From Crambe crambe (taxonomy: Eukaryota; Porifera; Demospongiae; Poecilosclerida; Crambeidae): a stretch of 64,000 bases of DNA. How positions within the stretch are numbered: the stretch's first letter is position 1; the number at the start of each line of letters is the position of its first letter. A program made the position numbers and the translations under genes. This document shows positions 13,990 through 45,900 of the stretch, piece after piece. The notes beneath the pieces are model-generated. The model was not told the DNA's origin. It was given only the letters and a program-made list of their open reading frames with translations, and searched no databases. The stretch spans positions 992,001-1,056,000 of the forward strand of contig OZ004591.1 in the NCBI GenBank assembly GCA_963924555.1, read 5' to 3'.

Positions 13990-15233
13990 TTAGCATTGTG
14001 AGATTATGGTGGATGCTGTCATTGTCTGATGAGGTGTGCTGACTGTGCATGTCCAGGTTCCCATCAAAGCATTGAACACATCTCTCTTCACTGTCTCGAC
14101 ACTGGAAGAAGGAGCGAGCAATGGCTGCACTAGTGTTCTAGCAGTGAAATCCATAAAGAAGGCTCCATTGCTCACCACGAAGAAAGGTTGTGGCTCCACC
14201 ACTCCAGCTCTGAGCACTGAATCTGTTATGAAGTCACCGCTCAAACTGCCATCAGTAATCTCTCCATCTCTCTTAGTGTAGACAAGTGTGTCGTTCAATC
14301 TCCAGGTCCGGACTGGAATGGGAATCACTTCTCCTTTGGGTGAGTCTGGAACCACAGCACAGCGCAGTAGGATCCTATCATTGGAATCGGCCTCCACACA
14401 GAAATCGGTTCCAACATCATAGGATTTCTCCGTAAGCTCAGTCTTAGTTGGCAGAGCTAAAAAATAGAATTTTAAAATTATTAGAGTCATCTGTATTATG
14501 GCATTATGTACTGTTATAGTGGAAATCTGTGCTATCATAATGCTATAGCTAGCAGCTGCAGCATACTCTGTAGACATCACAAATTTTGGTTTGATGTACA
14601 AGCAAAAGATTTAACTTTGTGCACACTTTTTCACCAAGCTGGCTGGCTACCTCAACAAAAAGGGACTTTGGACATGCACTCACCATCAGGTTCCCCTTGA
14701 ATCAGCTTGAATTTATTTCCGATCAGGAGTAGCATGAGAGTAGCAGAGCGGCAGCCACTGGAGGTACAGGAGGTGCACGTGTACAACCCAGTGTCGGGAT
14801 CATGTGATGCCTGTAGGGCATTCGACTGGGTGATGTTGAGGTAGCGATTGAACTCCCCTTTGGTGGAAATCCGAGTCTTGACTCCCGAGAGAGGTCTGAT
14901 GCCTGATTTCTGGGGGATCATCTTCCCATCTGACAAGAAGAAGTGCATTATGTTCCACTCTATAGCAGCCAAAGGCTTGCCAGAAGTTGGCACAAGGGAA
15001 TTGCAGTCTATGAGAATATTCACTCCATTTTGAGCTATCACGGTCTGGTTTCCTTCCAGAAGAGGCACTGTGATTTTTTCACCGCTTTTAGCAGCCATGG
15101 AGAGGAGAGTGGAGAAGTCTGTTTGTCGTAGTGTAGTGAAGTCGGATTGGTTTTCTCCTCGCAGGACCATGAATCCATGGCCATCAGTGACGAGGCAGAT
15201 GAGAGCAACCAGAGCTGAAATGACAACTTTCAT
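13990..15233 (-). CDS. Secreted protein with two Ig-like domains
   Basis: Two exons, 14684-15233 (ends phase 1, donor GTGAGT) and 13990-14456, give 338 aa. The N-terminus is a clear signal peptide (MKVVISALVALICLVTDGHG). The first Ig-like domain shows Cys in ILIDCNS, Trp in AIEW and the hallmark DTGLYTC about residues 75-160, with extra Cys in TSCTSSGC. The second has RCAVVP, TWRLND and GTWTC before the end. Several NxT/S glycosylation sites (NQS, NQT, NIT) are present. The protein ends in SQC with no membrane helix or evident GPI signal, so it is probably secreted. Ig folds serve adhesion or recognition; the actual ligand is unknown. The TATA box at 15332 supports the start. Confidence 0.8.
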
Positions 15234-15331
15234 CTTGCAAGGAGAGGAGAATTTGGTGACTTGACTTTTGGAGTGTTTCGATGTTTAGAAGACCAGTTGG
15301 TGATGAGATGCTCAGGAACTTGTGAGAGCTG

Positions 15332-15339
15332 CTTTTATA
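15332..15339 (-). promoter_or_regulatory. TATA box (TATAAAAG) of the secreted Ig gene
   Basis: On the minus strand TATAAAAG lies about 100 bp upstream of the ATG at 15233. Transcription would then start near 15305-15310 and leave a 5'UTR of about 70-75 nt. Confidence 0.6.
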
Positions 15340-17926
15340 GGCCACATCCCTGGACCACCTTCCTGTTTCCACAACATGTAGTATATAGCATAAGGTCCAT
15401 ATAACTAAGGCCATAATTTTCCAATAAATCAGACCATTGCAGGAGTCATCAAAAGCAGTTGTCAAGTCATTTCCTGTTCAGTTACATAAGGTGCTACAAA
15501 TTCATACCTCAGTGGTTTATGTGACTGCTGACCTCTGCTCAGGTGATATTAATATTCATTTTCTGGGGTTAACGTGGTAACTGGGTAGCTAGCTAACCTT
15601 TTGATGGTAACTTGGCAACTATAGCTAAATATATTTTTATTGTTCTTTAATAATGAGTACATGCTTACCTAATCATTGGTTACCAAGGCAATCTTATAAC
15701 CAACCGGCTGGATTGGACAGACCCCCTAGCATGTGCGGCTCCAGCATGGCTAACCCCATGATTTCCAGTACTCTTGTTGCCATGCAACTTGGACTAGTTT
15801 GAGCCAACAGTTTTATGAGGAGGATTAATTAACAGTAACTTTACACTTTTATAGGGGATTATCTGAGTCAGTATGTGTATTCAGCTAGCTGCTGGCTGGC
15901 CTTGGGTTTGGGGGATTGAAGAGAGACGAATAGCTACCTAGCTATGTACTAAAAATCCATCTTCCCTATAAGCAACACTTCACATAAACCTTTCCCATAG
16001 TCACAATCAATATAATTATACTTCTACTAAAAGGTATTGATATTTTCTCATGTTAACATTGAAATCCTTGTCAAAATTAGATACCGAAGTGCACAAATCA
16101 ATTATGTAGCTAGGTGAATTGTGAAAGTGGAATTGTCTTAAAGAGAATGCAGGCTGGAATGAAACATTATAGGTTTTATCTGTAAAAAGGTGCTATTTCT
16201 ATTGCTTCTAGCCAAGGAAGTTGGCTCACGTTCCCTTAAACTGGTAGCTACATGAGCTTCAAAATTAATTAAGGATAGACAATGGGCTGTATGTTTGTAT
16301 GAAGCATTACAAGCAGAAATGCCTTCACTTAGCTAATCCTTCTGAGGTTCAAGAGAGTAGGCTTATGTTTGCATGAAGCATTACAGAACCAAAGCATATC
16401 CAATTTCTCTTCACTTAATCTTTAGGTTGGAGATCAGAGAATAGCTAATAATATTATTATAGAGTATGTTTGCATGATATTGAAGCATTACAAATATGCA
16501 GATCTCCATTAAAGAATATCTCTAATTTCTCTTCACATCCTTAGAGGGATAGGATAAAGGGCTTATGTTTGTATGAAGGAGATCTATATGATTTCTCTTC
16601 ATCCTTAGATTGATACAGAGTTCAAAATAAAGGACAGGATAAAGGGTTTATGTTTATAAACCAGATCTGCATTGATTTTTCTTCATCCTTAGATTGGTAC
16701 AGAGTCCAAAATGAAGGACAGCCGTCTTATGGTATGATTTCTAAGGAAATTAGCCTAATTCATCCTTAGGGGTAGGAGAGGACAGAGGAAACCCCAAGGA
16801 GGCAGAAGTATAACTATGATTGCTATGGCTGTATCAAAGATTACTATAACTTCATGCAGGATGTTCAAACCCACACACCTCTAAGGGAAATGAAGAGCTC
16901 ATGGCTAAATAAGTACTTTTATAATGGTGAACCACTTGAAACTCTTCGTTCAAAGCATGTAAGGAGAAGTTTATTAATAAATTATTTCGGATTAGCCATG
17001 ATCAAAAGGTATAGATGTTTGCATTGATGTGTGTATACTAGAGCCATGAAAGGTTAGGAGGTTAACTGGTTGGAGGAGACACTTAGTGTGATTGACCTGC
17101 AATCATGTACACCACATGGCACGCACGTGACGATCAAACTTACCATGATCAGGAGTTAATATGCAGTGCACTATAATAATTATGGTTAATACATAATATA
17201 TGCATGGATTTGGAGAGGCAGATGGATGGAGCATACTCTAGCATAAAAAGAAATTAAAAGATGAGACTGCTGACCCTTCCCTGACAATGGAAATGCTTAG
17301 CAGAGCAAGCCAGACTCTTGACTCTGACTCATAAATGAATCTGCTGAACCCTATGCACCCCAGCTGCAGCAGCATCAATTCAATGCTGGTTTCCTGTCTA
17401 TAACTAATTTCCTGGCTCATTGGCTTTGCAAGGAGTATGTGAGTGAAGACCCTGTGACCTGTGACGATTTGGCACTTGAATCCCTGCTCCACCTGGGGGA
17501 GCAAGTACAATTTTTTATAAAGGTTGCTCTAATTGGGGAATTGAGGGTTCAAATCTTAGTTCTGTTACACTGTCATAATAATATGGGCTGGGGGCAAGTA
17601 CAATTTTTATAAAGGTTTCAATGCTGGGGAATTGAGGGAGCTCAGTAGTGTTTGAAAATTGGCTTGTTAGAAATTAATTTGTTAAATCTCATCTGATGAA
17701 AAAGCATAAGGTGATGCATAGCCGGTGGGAACGTAGGAAATGTATAAAAACAAACAAACAATCAAACAAACAAACAAACAAACAAACAAATAAACACCTG
17801 ATTTGCATATAATTATAGCAACAATGGTATGATTATTAATCTGCCTACAAAAATGATATTTCCTAGTCAATTTTTTTTGAAGATCAGTACAGTAGAGCTA
17901 TTTCCACAATACCAGCACATGACTTT
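15340..17926. other. Gene-free spacer with degenerate repeats
   Basis: No coding family recognised on either strand. At about 16285-16730 a degenerate array repeats words such as TATGTTTGCATGAAGCATTA and CTCTTCATCCTTAGATTG at intervals of about 80-110 bp. At 17495-17640 the word GGGGCAAGTACAATTTTTTA and the following GGGGAATTGAGGG occur twice. A (CAAA)n run lies at about 17752-17790. These look like decayed tandem repeats. Confidence 0.6.
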
Positions 17927-28626
<10,700 letters not shown>

Positions 28627-29020
28627 TATTTATAAAATAGACACCTCCTACCCGGTGGGCTTTGATTAGAACATGCCGGGTGGGCCTTATCTAGAAACAA
28701 TCTCTTAAAAATAATTGTAACAATGATAGATCTTATAACTCAAACAGATTTATAAAAGAAGTGTTTTATTTTAGTAGCATAGAGTTTTGGGATATGGTGC
28801 AAGTGTACATAGTCAGGTGAGTTGATCCATAGGTCAGTGTGCATTCAACTTTGCTCTCTGCATCTATACAACGAACACAAGAATGGTTATGAACTGGTGT
28901 ATAACATATTCAATAATGACTTTGGGGGTAAGGATGGGGGAAGGTAGTCTCACATAGCCAGACCCTTGTACATGATGTATTTCACACATGCATGAGTAAG
29001 GTAGTCTCGCATAGCCAGAC
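28627..29020. other. GRAMD1 5' flank
   Basis: About 390 bp upstream of the GRAMD1 ATG. No TATA box recognised. It ends in two copies of GGTAGTCTCRCATAGCCAGA next to the inverted-repeat element. Confidence 0.4.
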
Positions 29021-29602
29021 CCGATTCTTTCCTTTTTCTTGGGGGTGGGGGAAAGAAAGGGTCTGGTCAAACTCGCATGAACGTTTCGTTTTGCACAGTC
29101 AGCAATTATTTTTCAATAATATCAAGTAATATTTTGCGCGCTAATACACATCAACTAGAGATGGAAATCAATACTAAATCCAGAGCCTGTGGATTGGAGT
29201 TGAAGGCCAAGCAAGCCGAGGCCATATTCTTTTTTGTGCAGGGTCATAATACATTCGTGTCTTTACCTACTGGCTATGGAAAGTCTTCACTTTTGCCTGG
29301 TGAATTTGTCAAGATGATCATATCAGCTAACTAACTGCACAGACTTAGCCAATACGGGTATCCACAGAAGAATTGCTTGGAGCCATCCTACTGCTATAGC
29401 GCTAGCAACCAGCCGTCAAAATGAAAAAGAAGCACTGAGCTAGCTGTGACCATACAAACGTTTTCTTTCGCGAGACTTAAAATTCACGTAACCATACCCC
29501 TTCCGGTCGCTCAAAAATCCAGGACCTGGTGAAACGAAGCATTTATGCGAGTTTGACCAGACCCTTTCTTTCCCCCGCCCCCAAGAAAAAGGAAAGAATC
29601 GG
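29021..29602. mobile_element. 582-bp inverted-repeat transposon carrying a RecQ-helicase fragment
   Basis: The left end (29021-29079) and right end (29545-29602) are near-perfect inverted repeats of about 58 bp: CCGATTCTTTCCTTTTTCTT on the left, with AAGAAAAAGGAAAGAATCGG closing the right. Inside, a plus-strand frame at 29077-29334 (85 aa) encodes LKAKQAEAI followed by TFVSLPTGYGKSS. That is a RecQ-type Q-motif region and Walker A (PTGYGKS), then a stop. No DEAH motif or other helicase parts follow, so it cannot be an active helicase. A solo copy of the flanking word GGTAGTCTCRCATAGCCAGA occurs twice just left of it (about 28944 and 29000). Probably a non-autonomous element with a captured gene piece. 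Confidence 0.75.
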
Positions 29603-29664
29603 TTCTACCAAGATTAGGGGGAAGGGATTGGCTCATAATCAGACATTGGGGGGAGGAGTTTAGC

Positions 29665-40190
<10,526 letters not shown>

Positions 40191-40476
40191 AGTTTCTTCC
40201 GAAGCTGCAAAGCTTTGCTTGTTTCAGATTTTGGAGATAGAGTGCCAGCAGTTCTCTTACGAGAACAGAAGGTCAGGAAAGACAGCGGGATAGCCCCTGA
40301 AAGTAACTGTATAGAGCTACTATTCGTTAGCTGGGAAACGCCATGGGGATTCCCTGCGATCGGGCTGGGAAATTCCCATCTCTAGCGGCTTAATATTAAT
40401 TAAATTCACGTGACCTTTCATGCAGGAAGCATTAACAATACGCATGCGCAATAGGTAGCAAAAGGGGGCGTAACCA

Positions 40477-42702
40477 TTAATTATAGCTATTAATAGTTAC
40501 TCTTGATGCAGTTTCTAAGGTCTGCTCTTCATTTATTTTTGAAAGAGTTTGAGCCAACTCCAAGTAAATCTTCCGAACCCTGCAAAGGGGGAAAAATCCA
40601 GTAGATCCCCAAAAAGATCATTTTAAAAATGAAGGGTCTGGCATACGTGCATACCTATATTTGCTATTTTCAAGGTGAGTTAGTGATGTCATGAAGGTAT
40701 CAATCCAAGGTTTGCTAGTACAAAGATCAGTGGAGTAAGTGAAATCATCATGTCGAAGTGTCTTTTGAAATTCTTTAGTCATTTCTTGGAAATTTTTGAA
40801 GTTTTCCTTAATCTGTTAAGAAAGCATGAACACTTAAAAGTAGTGGCGTCATGAAATACTAGTGCAAAGGATACAAGGCTATTGCCTATTATCAGTTACA
40901 AGATACATATAAAATTAAGATTCTGCTGAGTAGTCCAAGGAATATTCATCATCATTATAATTAGTGTACATACTTGTCTCTCTTGAACTCGCAACACATC
41001 TTTGTGTTGCTTCTGTATTATAGCTGCCACTTTGTTCTGAATGAAAAGTCAAGATGTTAAACTTTACGACATGCTATCTGTTAGGTCTACACCTTTATGA
41101 ATTGATCCCTCTTGCTTTTCTTGGCAATAGCTGCCTTCTTAGCAGCAGTGTGAATATTCTGCAAATTAATATCACAAGGGAATTAGTTTCGAGAGTACTT
41201 ATACCCTTCAAAAACCTATTAGTCCACGGCCTACCAGCTACTCACTTAGTATAGACTGCAAGTATAATTGCATGCAAGCTAATGAGGGTGAATGTAACAG
41301 ATTAATTATATTATTACCCAAATGATTACTCCAATGAAGAGGTTGGTAAAGAGAAAATGTCCCAGTAAAATGAAGACAATGGTAAAGACCTCACTGCTTT
41401 GATAACCATGAGTGACAAGTCTACCCTGTATATCTGTCCAACCATCTACCTGTGGAATGTGTGTAAATGTGAAATGTCGGAGGCAGATGAAAATCGAACC
41501 GACTCCCTATGAGCACACAGAATTCTCCAATCTCTAAAAAAGACTATAGCTAACAAAGTCTACATATGAAGCCCTATACCTGTAGGTCCATGCAGGAGAG
41601 CTCTAACACATTCACTCTAATCACATGACATCTGACTCTGACCGTAACAAAGGTGAACAAGGAGAGCATTGCATTGCCAAAACTGCCCCACTTTTCTGTG
41701 TCCCCGTGGCGGTCATAGCCAAACCAATAGTAGCCCATGACAGAGAAGATGAACATCAGGATAAAGAGGAGGAAGAGAAGTGGGATGATGGCATTGAGGA
41801 GGGTGCTAAGGAGAGCACTGACGAGCACCTGCAGTCCTTGAATGAACGAGACTATCTTGAAGATTCTAAAGGCACGCAAAACTGTGTGAGAGAAAGGAAG
41901 TTTTTGTTGATCTACAATGGTTCAATTCTGAAACACATAGCTACTGGCTACTTATGTTATGCACACCCTTGCTATACCTCTTGTGGCTCTTAAGATCTGC
42001 ACGCTTGTCCGGGAAGTGATGAAGGAGGAGAGAATAGTTTGGACTCCAGATATTATAAGCAGGAAAAAGTCAAAGAGATTGTAACCATTCTTCCAGTAAC
42101 GAAGTGGCTCAGAATATATCTGGACATGCATGTAAGCAAACAATATAAAAAGTGAATTTATTATGTCATGGATAGCTAGATAACCCAATAGCTATTACTG
42201 ACCTTGAAGATAAACTCAATAGTGAAAATGGCTAAGAATATATAGTCTGTTATTGTGAAGAACAGAGGGACAGTATCTCTGAGGGATGTGGTCTCTATGG
42301 CTATGGTGATGGAGCTCAGGAGGATGGTCGTCATCATTCCAATATTGAACCATACTGACTTGGGGGAGAAGGAGAAGAGGAAGGGATTAGGAAGGAAGGA
42401 GGGAGATGGGAATCAGTTATTTCTGTACGGTAATAGATGCTGTAATACTTACTGTAACAAGCCACGAGATGAAGTTGTGACACTTATTCGTCTGAGTCGG
42501 GTTCAATTTTTGATGGGACCCGTGAGTTTCGCTGGAGAGCAGTTACATTAAACCTGTTAGAAGCATAATTAGAAGAAGCTACGGTACGTACCTTCCAGCC
42601 GCTGCACCAGAATAGGAAGACATCTTTGCATGCAGCTGGGACTTTGAGCATGCGCGTAAGGGCTCGTGTAATTGTGCGCATACTCATAATACAAGATAAC
42701 AT
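40477..42702 (-). CDS. CATSPER3: CatSper channel pore subunit 3
   Basis: Ten exons (minus): 42592-42702, 42453-42491, 42203-42358, 41978-42119, 41643-41881, 41318-41449, 41093-41158, 40974-41036, 40655-40812 and 40477-40579. They give 402 aa, close to the usual length near 400. It has a single six-helix ion channel domain: S1 around IGMMTTILLSSITIAIE, S2-S3 with PLRYWKNGYNLFDF, and S4 with charges every third residue (LRATRVLRAFRIFK, four Arg then Lys). The pore helix is followed by the filter TVDGWTD, the TxDxW motif specific to CatSper. S6 (IVFILLGHFLFTNLFIGVII) leads into a coiled C-terminal tail. TVDGWTD and YWKNGYNL point to CATSPER3. The complex admits Ca2+ into the sperm flagellum (family knowledge). 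The first ATG touches a palindrome; later in-frame ATGs at codons 6 and 8 could be used instead. Confidence 0.92.
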
Positions 42703-42703
42703 G

Positions 42704-42735
42704 TAGCCTCGTTCCCAGGCCTGGGAACGAGGCTA
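42704..42735. repeat. Perfect 32-bp palindrome just upstream of CATSPER3
   Basis: TAGCCTCGTTCCCAGG is followed immediately by its exact reverse complement, with no spacer. It ends one base from the first ATG. The same TAGCCTC...GAGGCTA ends enclose short foldbacks at 37510-37548, 51781-51824 and 54748-54822, so it belongs to a dispersed family. Confidence 0.85.
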
Positions 42736-42945
42736 GACAACATGTACATACGTACAGTACAGATACACAAACATAAGAAATGATAATGGAGAGTACATGT
42801 ATAAATCGAGTAATTGAGGCTCTCAGTTGAGTTGCATTAACTAGTGCTCATGTAGATTATCATTGATGTGGAAAAATGACAACAGCTGATTAGCCTGCAG
42901 ATCAGAGAATGTAAGTTCAGTGGTAAATACAGATGTATCCACGCA

Positions 42946-45900
42946 TTAGCTAGGTCCAATAATGACCTGTTTCAAATTATTTGGAGCAATAATTTCAGCA
43001 AGGAATTTCTTCATCTCTTCAGTCCGACCATAAAGCAATTGCAGTGAACTACAAAGTTATATAACAGATATTTCACATTTCCAGAAACAAATACACTTTG
43101 GCACACCTTTTCATGATCACTTGGAAGCAAGAAGCTGCATTGTCTCTTTCCAGAACCAGAATAAGATAAGGGTAATGGCAAATATCCTCTAACTGCAAAT
43201 ATTTACAATGATCAACTCAATTTGGAGTCAATTCTCTCATACCTTTGCATCCAAAGAAAGCATGGTGATCAATTCTCGACCTTTGCTCTCGGAGAGAAGA
43301 GTCAATTTCATACCACATATCTCAAATTTTGACTGGCAAAGAAACTCCAACACTGGAATAAACCCAACCATGCTGGATTTATCACTCTGGTGTGTCAGTA
43401 GACAAGATGGAAGGAGAATAACAGTCCTCTCCAGTAATGGAGAGACATATGAAAGAGAAGATCTCGATTTGAGCTTTTTGCAACACTCCGTTGGAAGAAG
43501 AAGGCCATCAAAATTGTCCTCAGAGAGAATTTTGATCTACAATTGCATAATTAGAAGAATCTCTCACTAGAATCAAGTCATTCCATACATACATACATTG
43601 TAGCTCTTGATAATGGTGTTGTCTTCTTGAGTGTGTACACCATGGGGAAAGAGGAGTTTCATATCCAAAATAGCCTGATTAAAGCTCCTGGAATCTTTAT
43701 GGAAAGTAATGATGTAATGACAATTGCTGAGATACTCTCCTTACTTACATTTTAAGATCCTGTTTTTGTTTTCCTTCATGAAGGGCTGAATAAGATGCTC
43801 CAGATGCCAAACTGAGTTCTCTCTCTCCACACACACCACAAGAGCAGGCTCTCCAGATGAAACACTCTAAACACATAAAGTGCATGGAGAAATGATTCTT
43901 GTTAGTGACTCTAAACACATAAAGTGCATGGAGAAATGATTCTTGTTAGTGATTAAAAATATGTTTTTAACGTTGACACAATGTGAAGGTAGTTTTTAAT
44001 GGTGAGACAAGGAAATTGTAGCCAAGGAGCATTCAGACTAGCTAATGCCCCCAACCCTTCATCTTTTAGGCTACATTTCACCCCAGCTAGCTCACTCCTA
44101 ACCCTATTTCGAATTGAATACTAAACAGCCCAAGAGAGTATCCTCCTCCGGCTGCATATGTAAGCACTAACATTGCATTCTACTTCCAGGTCCTCCAAAA
44201 TATCCTGACTCTCCACACCCAGCTCCATGGTGGAGATTCCAGCAAAGTGGAAGCCAGATCGGGATATCCTATCGAGCAACTTAATCACTAACTTCATCTG
44301 GGTCAGAGGCAGCTGCAAAACTGAGAAGAGGTTCTCTCGTGGTCGCAAGAAACTCTGAAGAATATCTGAATCATGGATCCAGGCAATGGGTAGGTAAGGA
44401 GCCAACTTCCAGCTGCTTGTATCGCTGAATAAGTCCTTTCCACAAAAGAAAATACTACAAAGTCGAACACCTTCAGTTAGGTTGCAAGAGATGATGAATT
44501 GGAGTTTCTTTTCCAAGCCGACTAAGCTAGCAGAGCCTTTAGCAAGCTTGACTAACTCTTGGATTCTCTTGTTGCAACATATGCCTCTAAAGACGAGAAG
44601 GGTTGCTGGTCTACCTGTGAGCATCTGCACTGCTTCGGAGTGAAAAGAATCACTCGTGGGAAGAGGACAAAGCTTTTTCGCATGAAACCTTGAGAGTTGG
44701 GGGACAATTTTCATGCCTATCAGCTCAAATCCCCCATAGATGCTTCTATCCCCATCCGAACGTGATTGAACACGGTCACCATCACTCTCTTTATGGTCGA
44801 TGGCAGAACTGGTAGCTTGAGTGACATTGAATATCTTCTCCAGGAGATCTATAGAAACAGGTAAACTGCTGATGCCAGGTACTGCAATGAAGCAAAGTTC
44901 TTCCTGTTTGTCTTCAGAACTTGATTCACTAACAGCCATCGGGGGATTGCTGTTGGAAACAGGTGGGGACAGATTTCCAAGAATTTTGAGCTTTTCTTCA
45001 GTGTAAGGAGCCAGATGTATCAAACCAGAAGGACATTCTAGTCCACTTTTCAACTGAATGTGATGATTGGTCTCAATTAACAATTTCAGATAGGTAACAA
45101 TTTCACACTTGAGTGCTGAGCAGTGGACAGCGGAGTTCTCTCTTCCAATGATAAGGATGACAGAGGGAGGAGGAGGGTGCATGGAAAGATTTCCTGGAGC
45201 TAAAGGATGGGAGGAGAAATCTGGCAAACTAGGTGATGGCGGAGCAGAAGAGGGAGTAAAATGTGACATAAACTCGCCAGATATATCAAGACTGTGAGCT
45301 CTCTTTGAATTAAGCCTGATACGCTTGGCTCCAAAGATATCAAAGCCAAGTTTGTTGCATGAAGTGAGGACAGCACTGTAGCAAGATGGAGGAACATTTG
45401 GAGAAATCACAAGTAGACATTTTGTATACGCTTGCACTATCAGCCGAGGACGGTTGAAGATCAGGGGAGGGAAGATTATATCAGGGAGGGGAGAGGATAT
45501 GCTGTCTTCAGATTCGCTTTCGGAGAAACGAACGCGCTGCCTCTTCCTCCGCTCCAGTTTCGTGTGAGGATCGGACATCCCAAATACAGTACCAGTCTTC
45601 ATGCAGGCTCTGCCACCGAACCATTTAGCGAGAGCAGCAGCAGACCGATACGGACTTTTCATTGTGCTCACCAATTTGGACCCAAACTGAGCTGTTATCG
45701 AGAGAGGATCAGTGATCTTTGCGAGTGAGCTATCGTCTGGACCCACAATATCAATCCAGTGGTAGATAGCATCGGGACCTCTGAGTGCAAGAGCCAAACA
45801 CATTGAGGGATTTGGTGTGTTATTTGAATCAGTGGTGCAAGATTCTTGTGATTCAACATGTGCTATGGGATCATATCGTTCACGTAATGTCCTCATACCT

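Noticed and set aside
44121..44171. Stop codon at 44121 as the end of the DNAAF8-like protein
   Set aside because: A phase-0 donor (AAT|GTTAGT) just before it leads into five further exons that keep frame and encode similar sequence, ending at 42946. An alternative short form remains possible.
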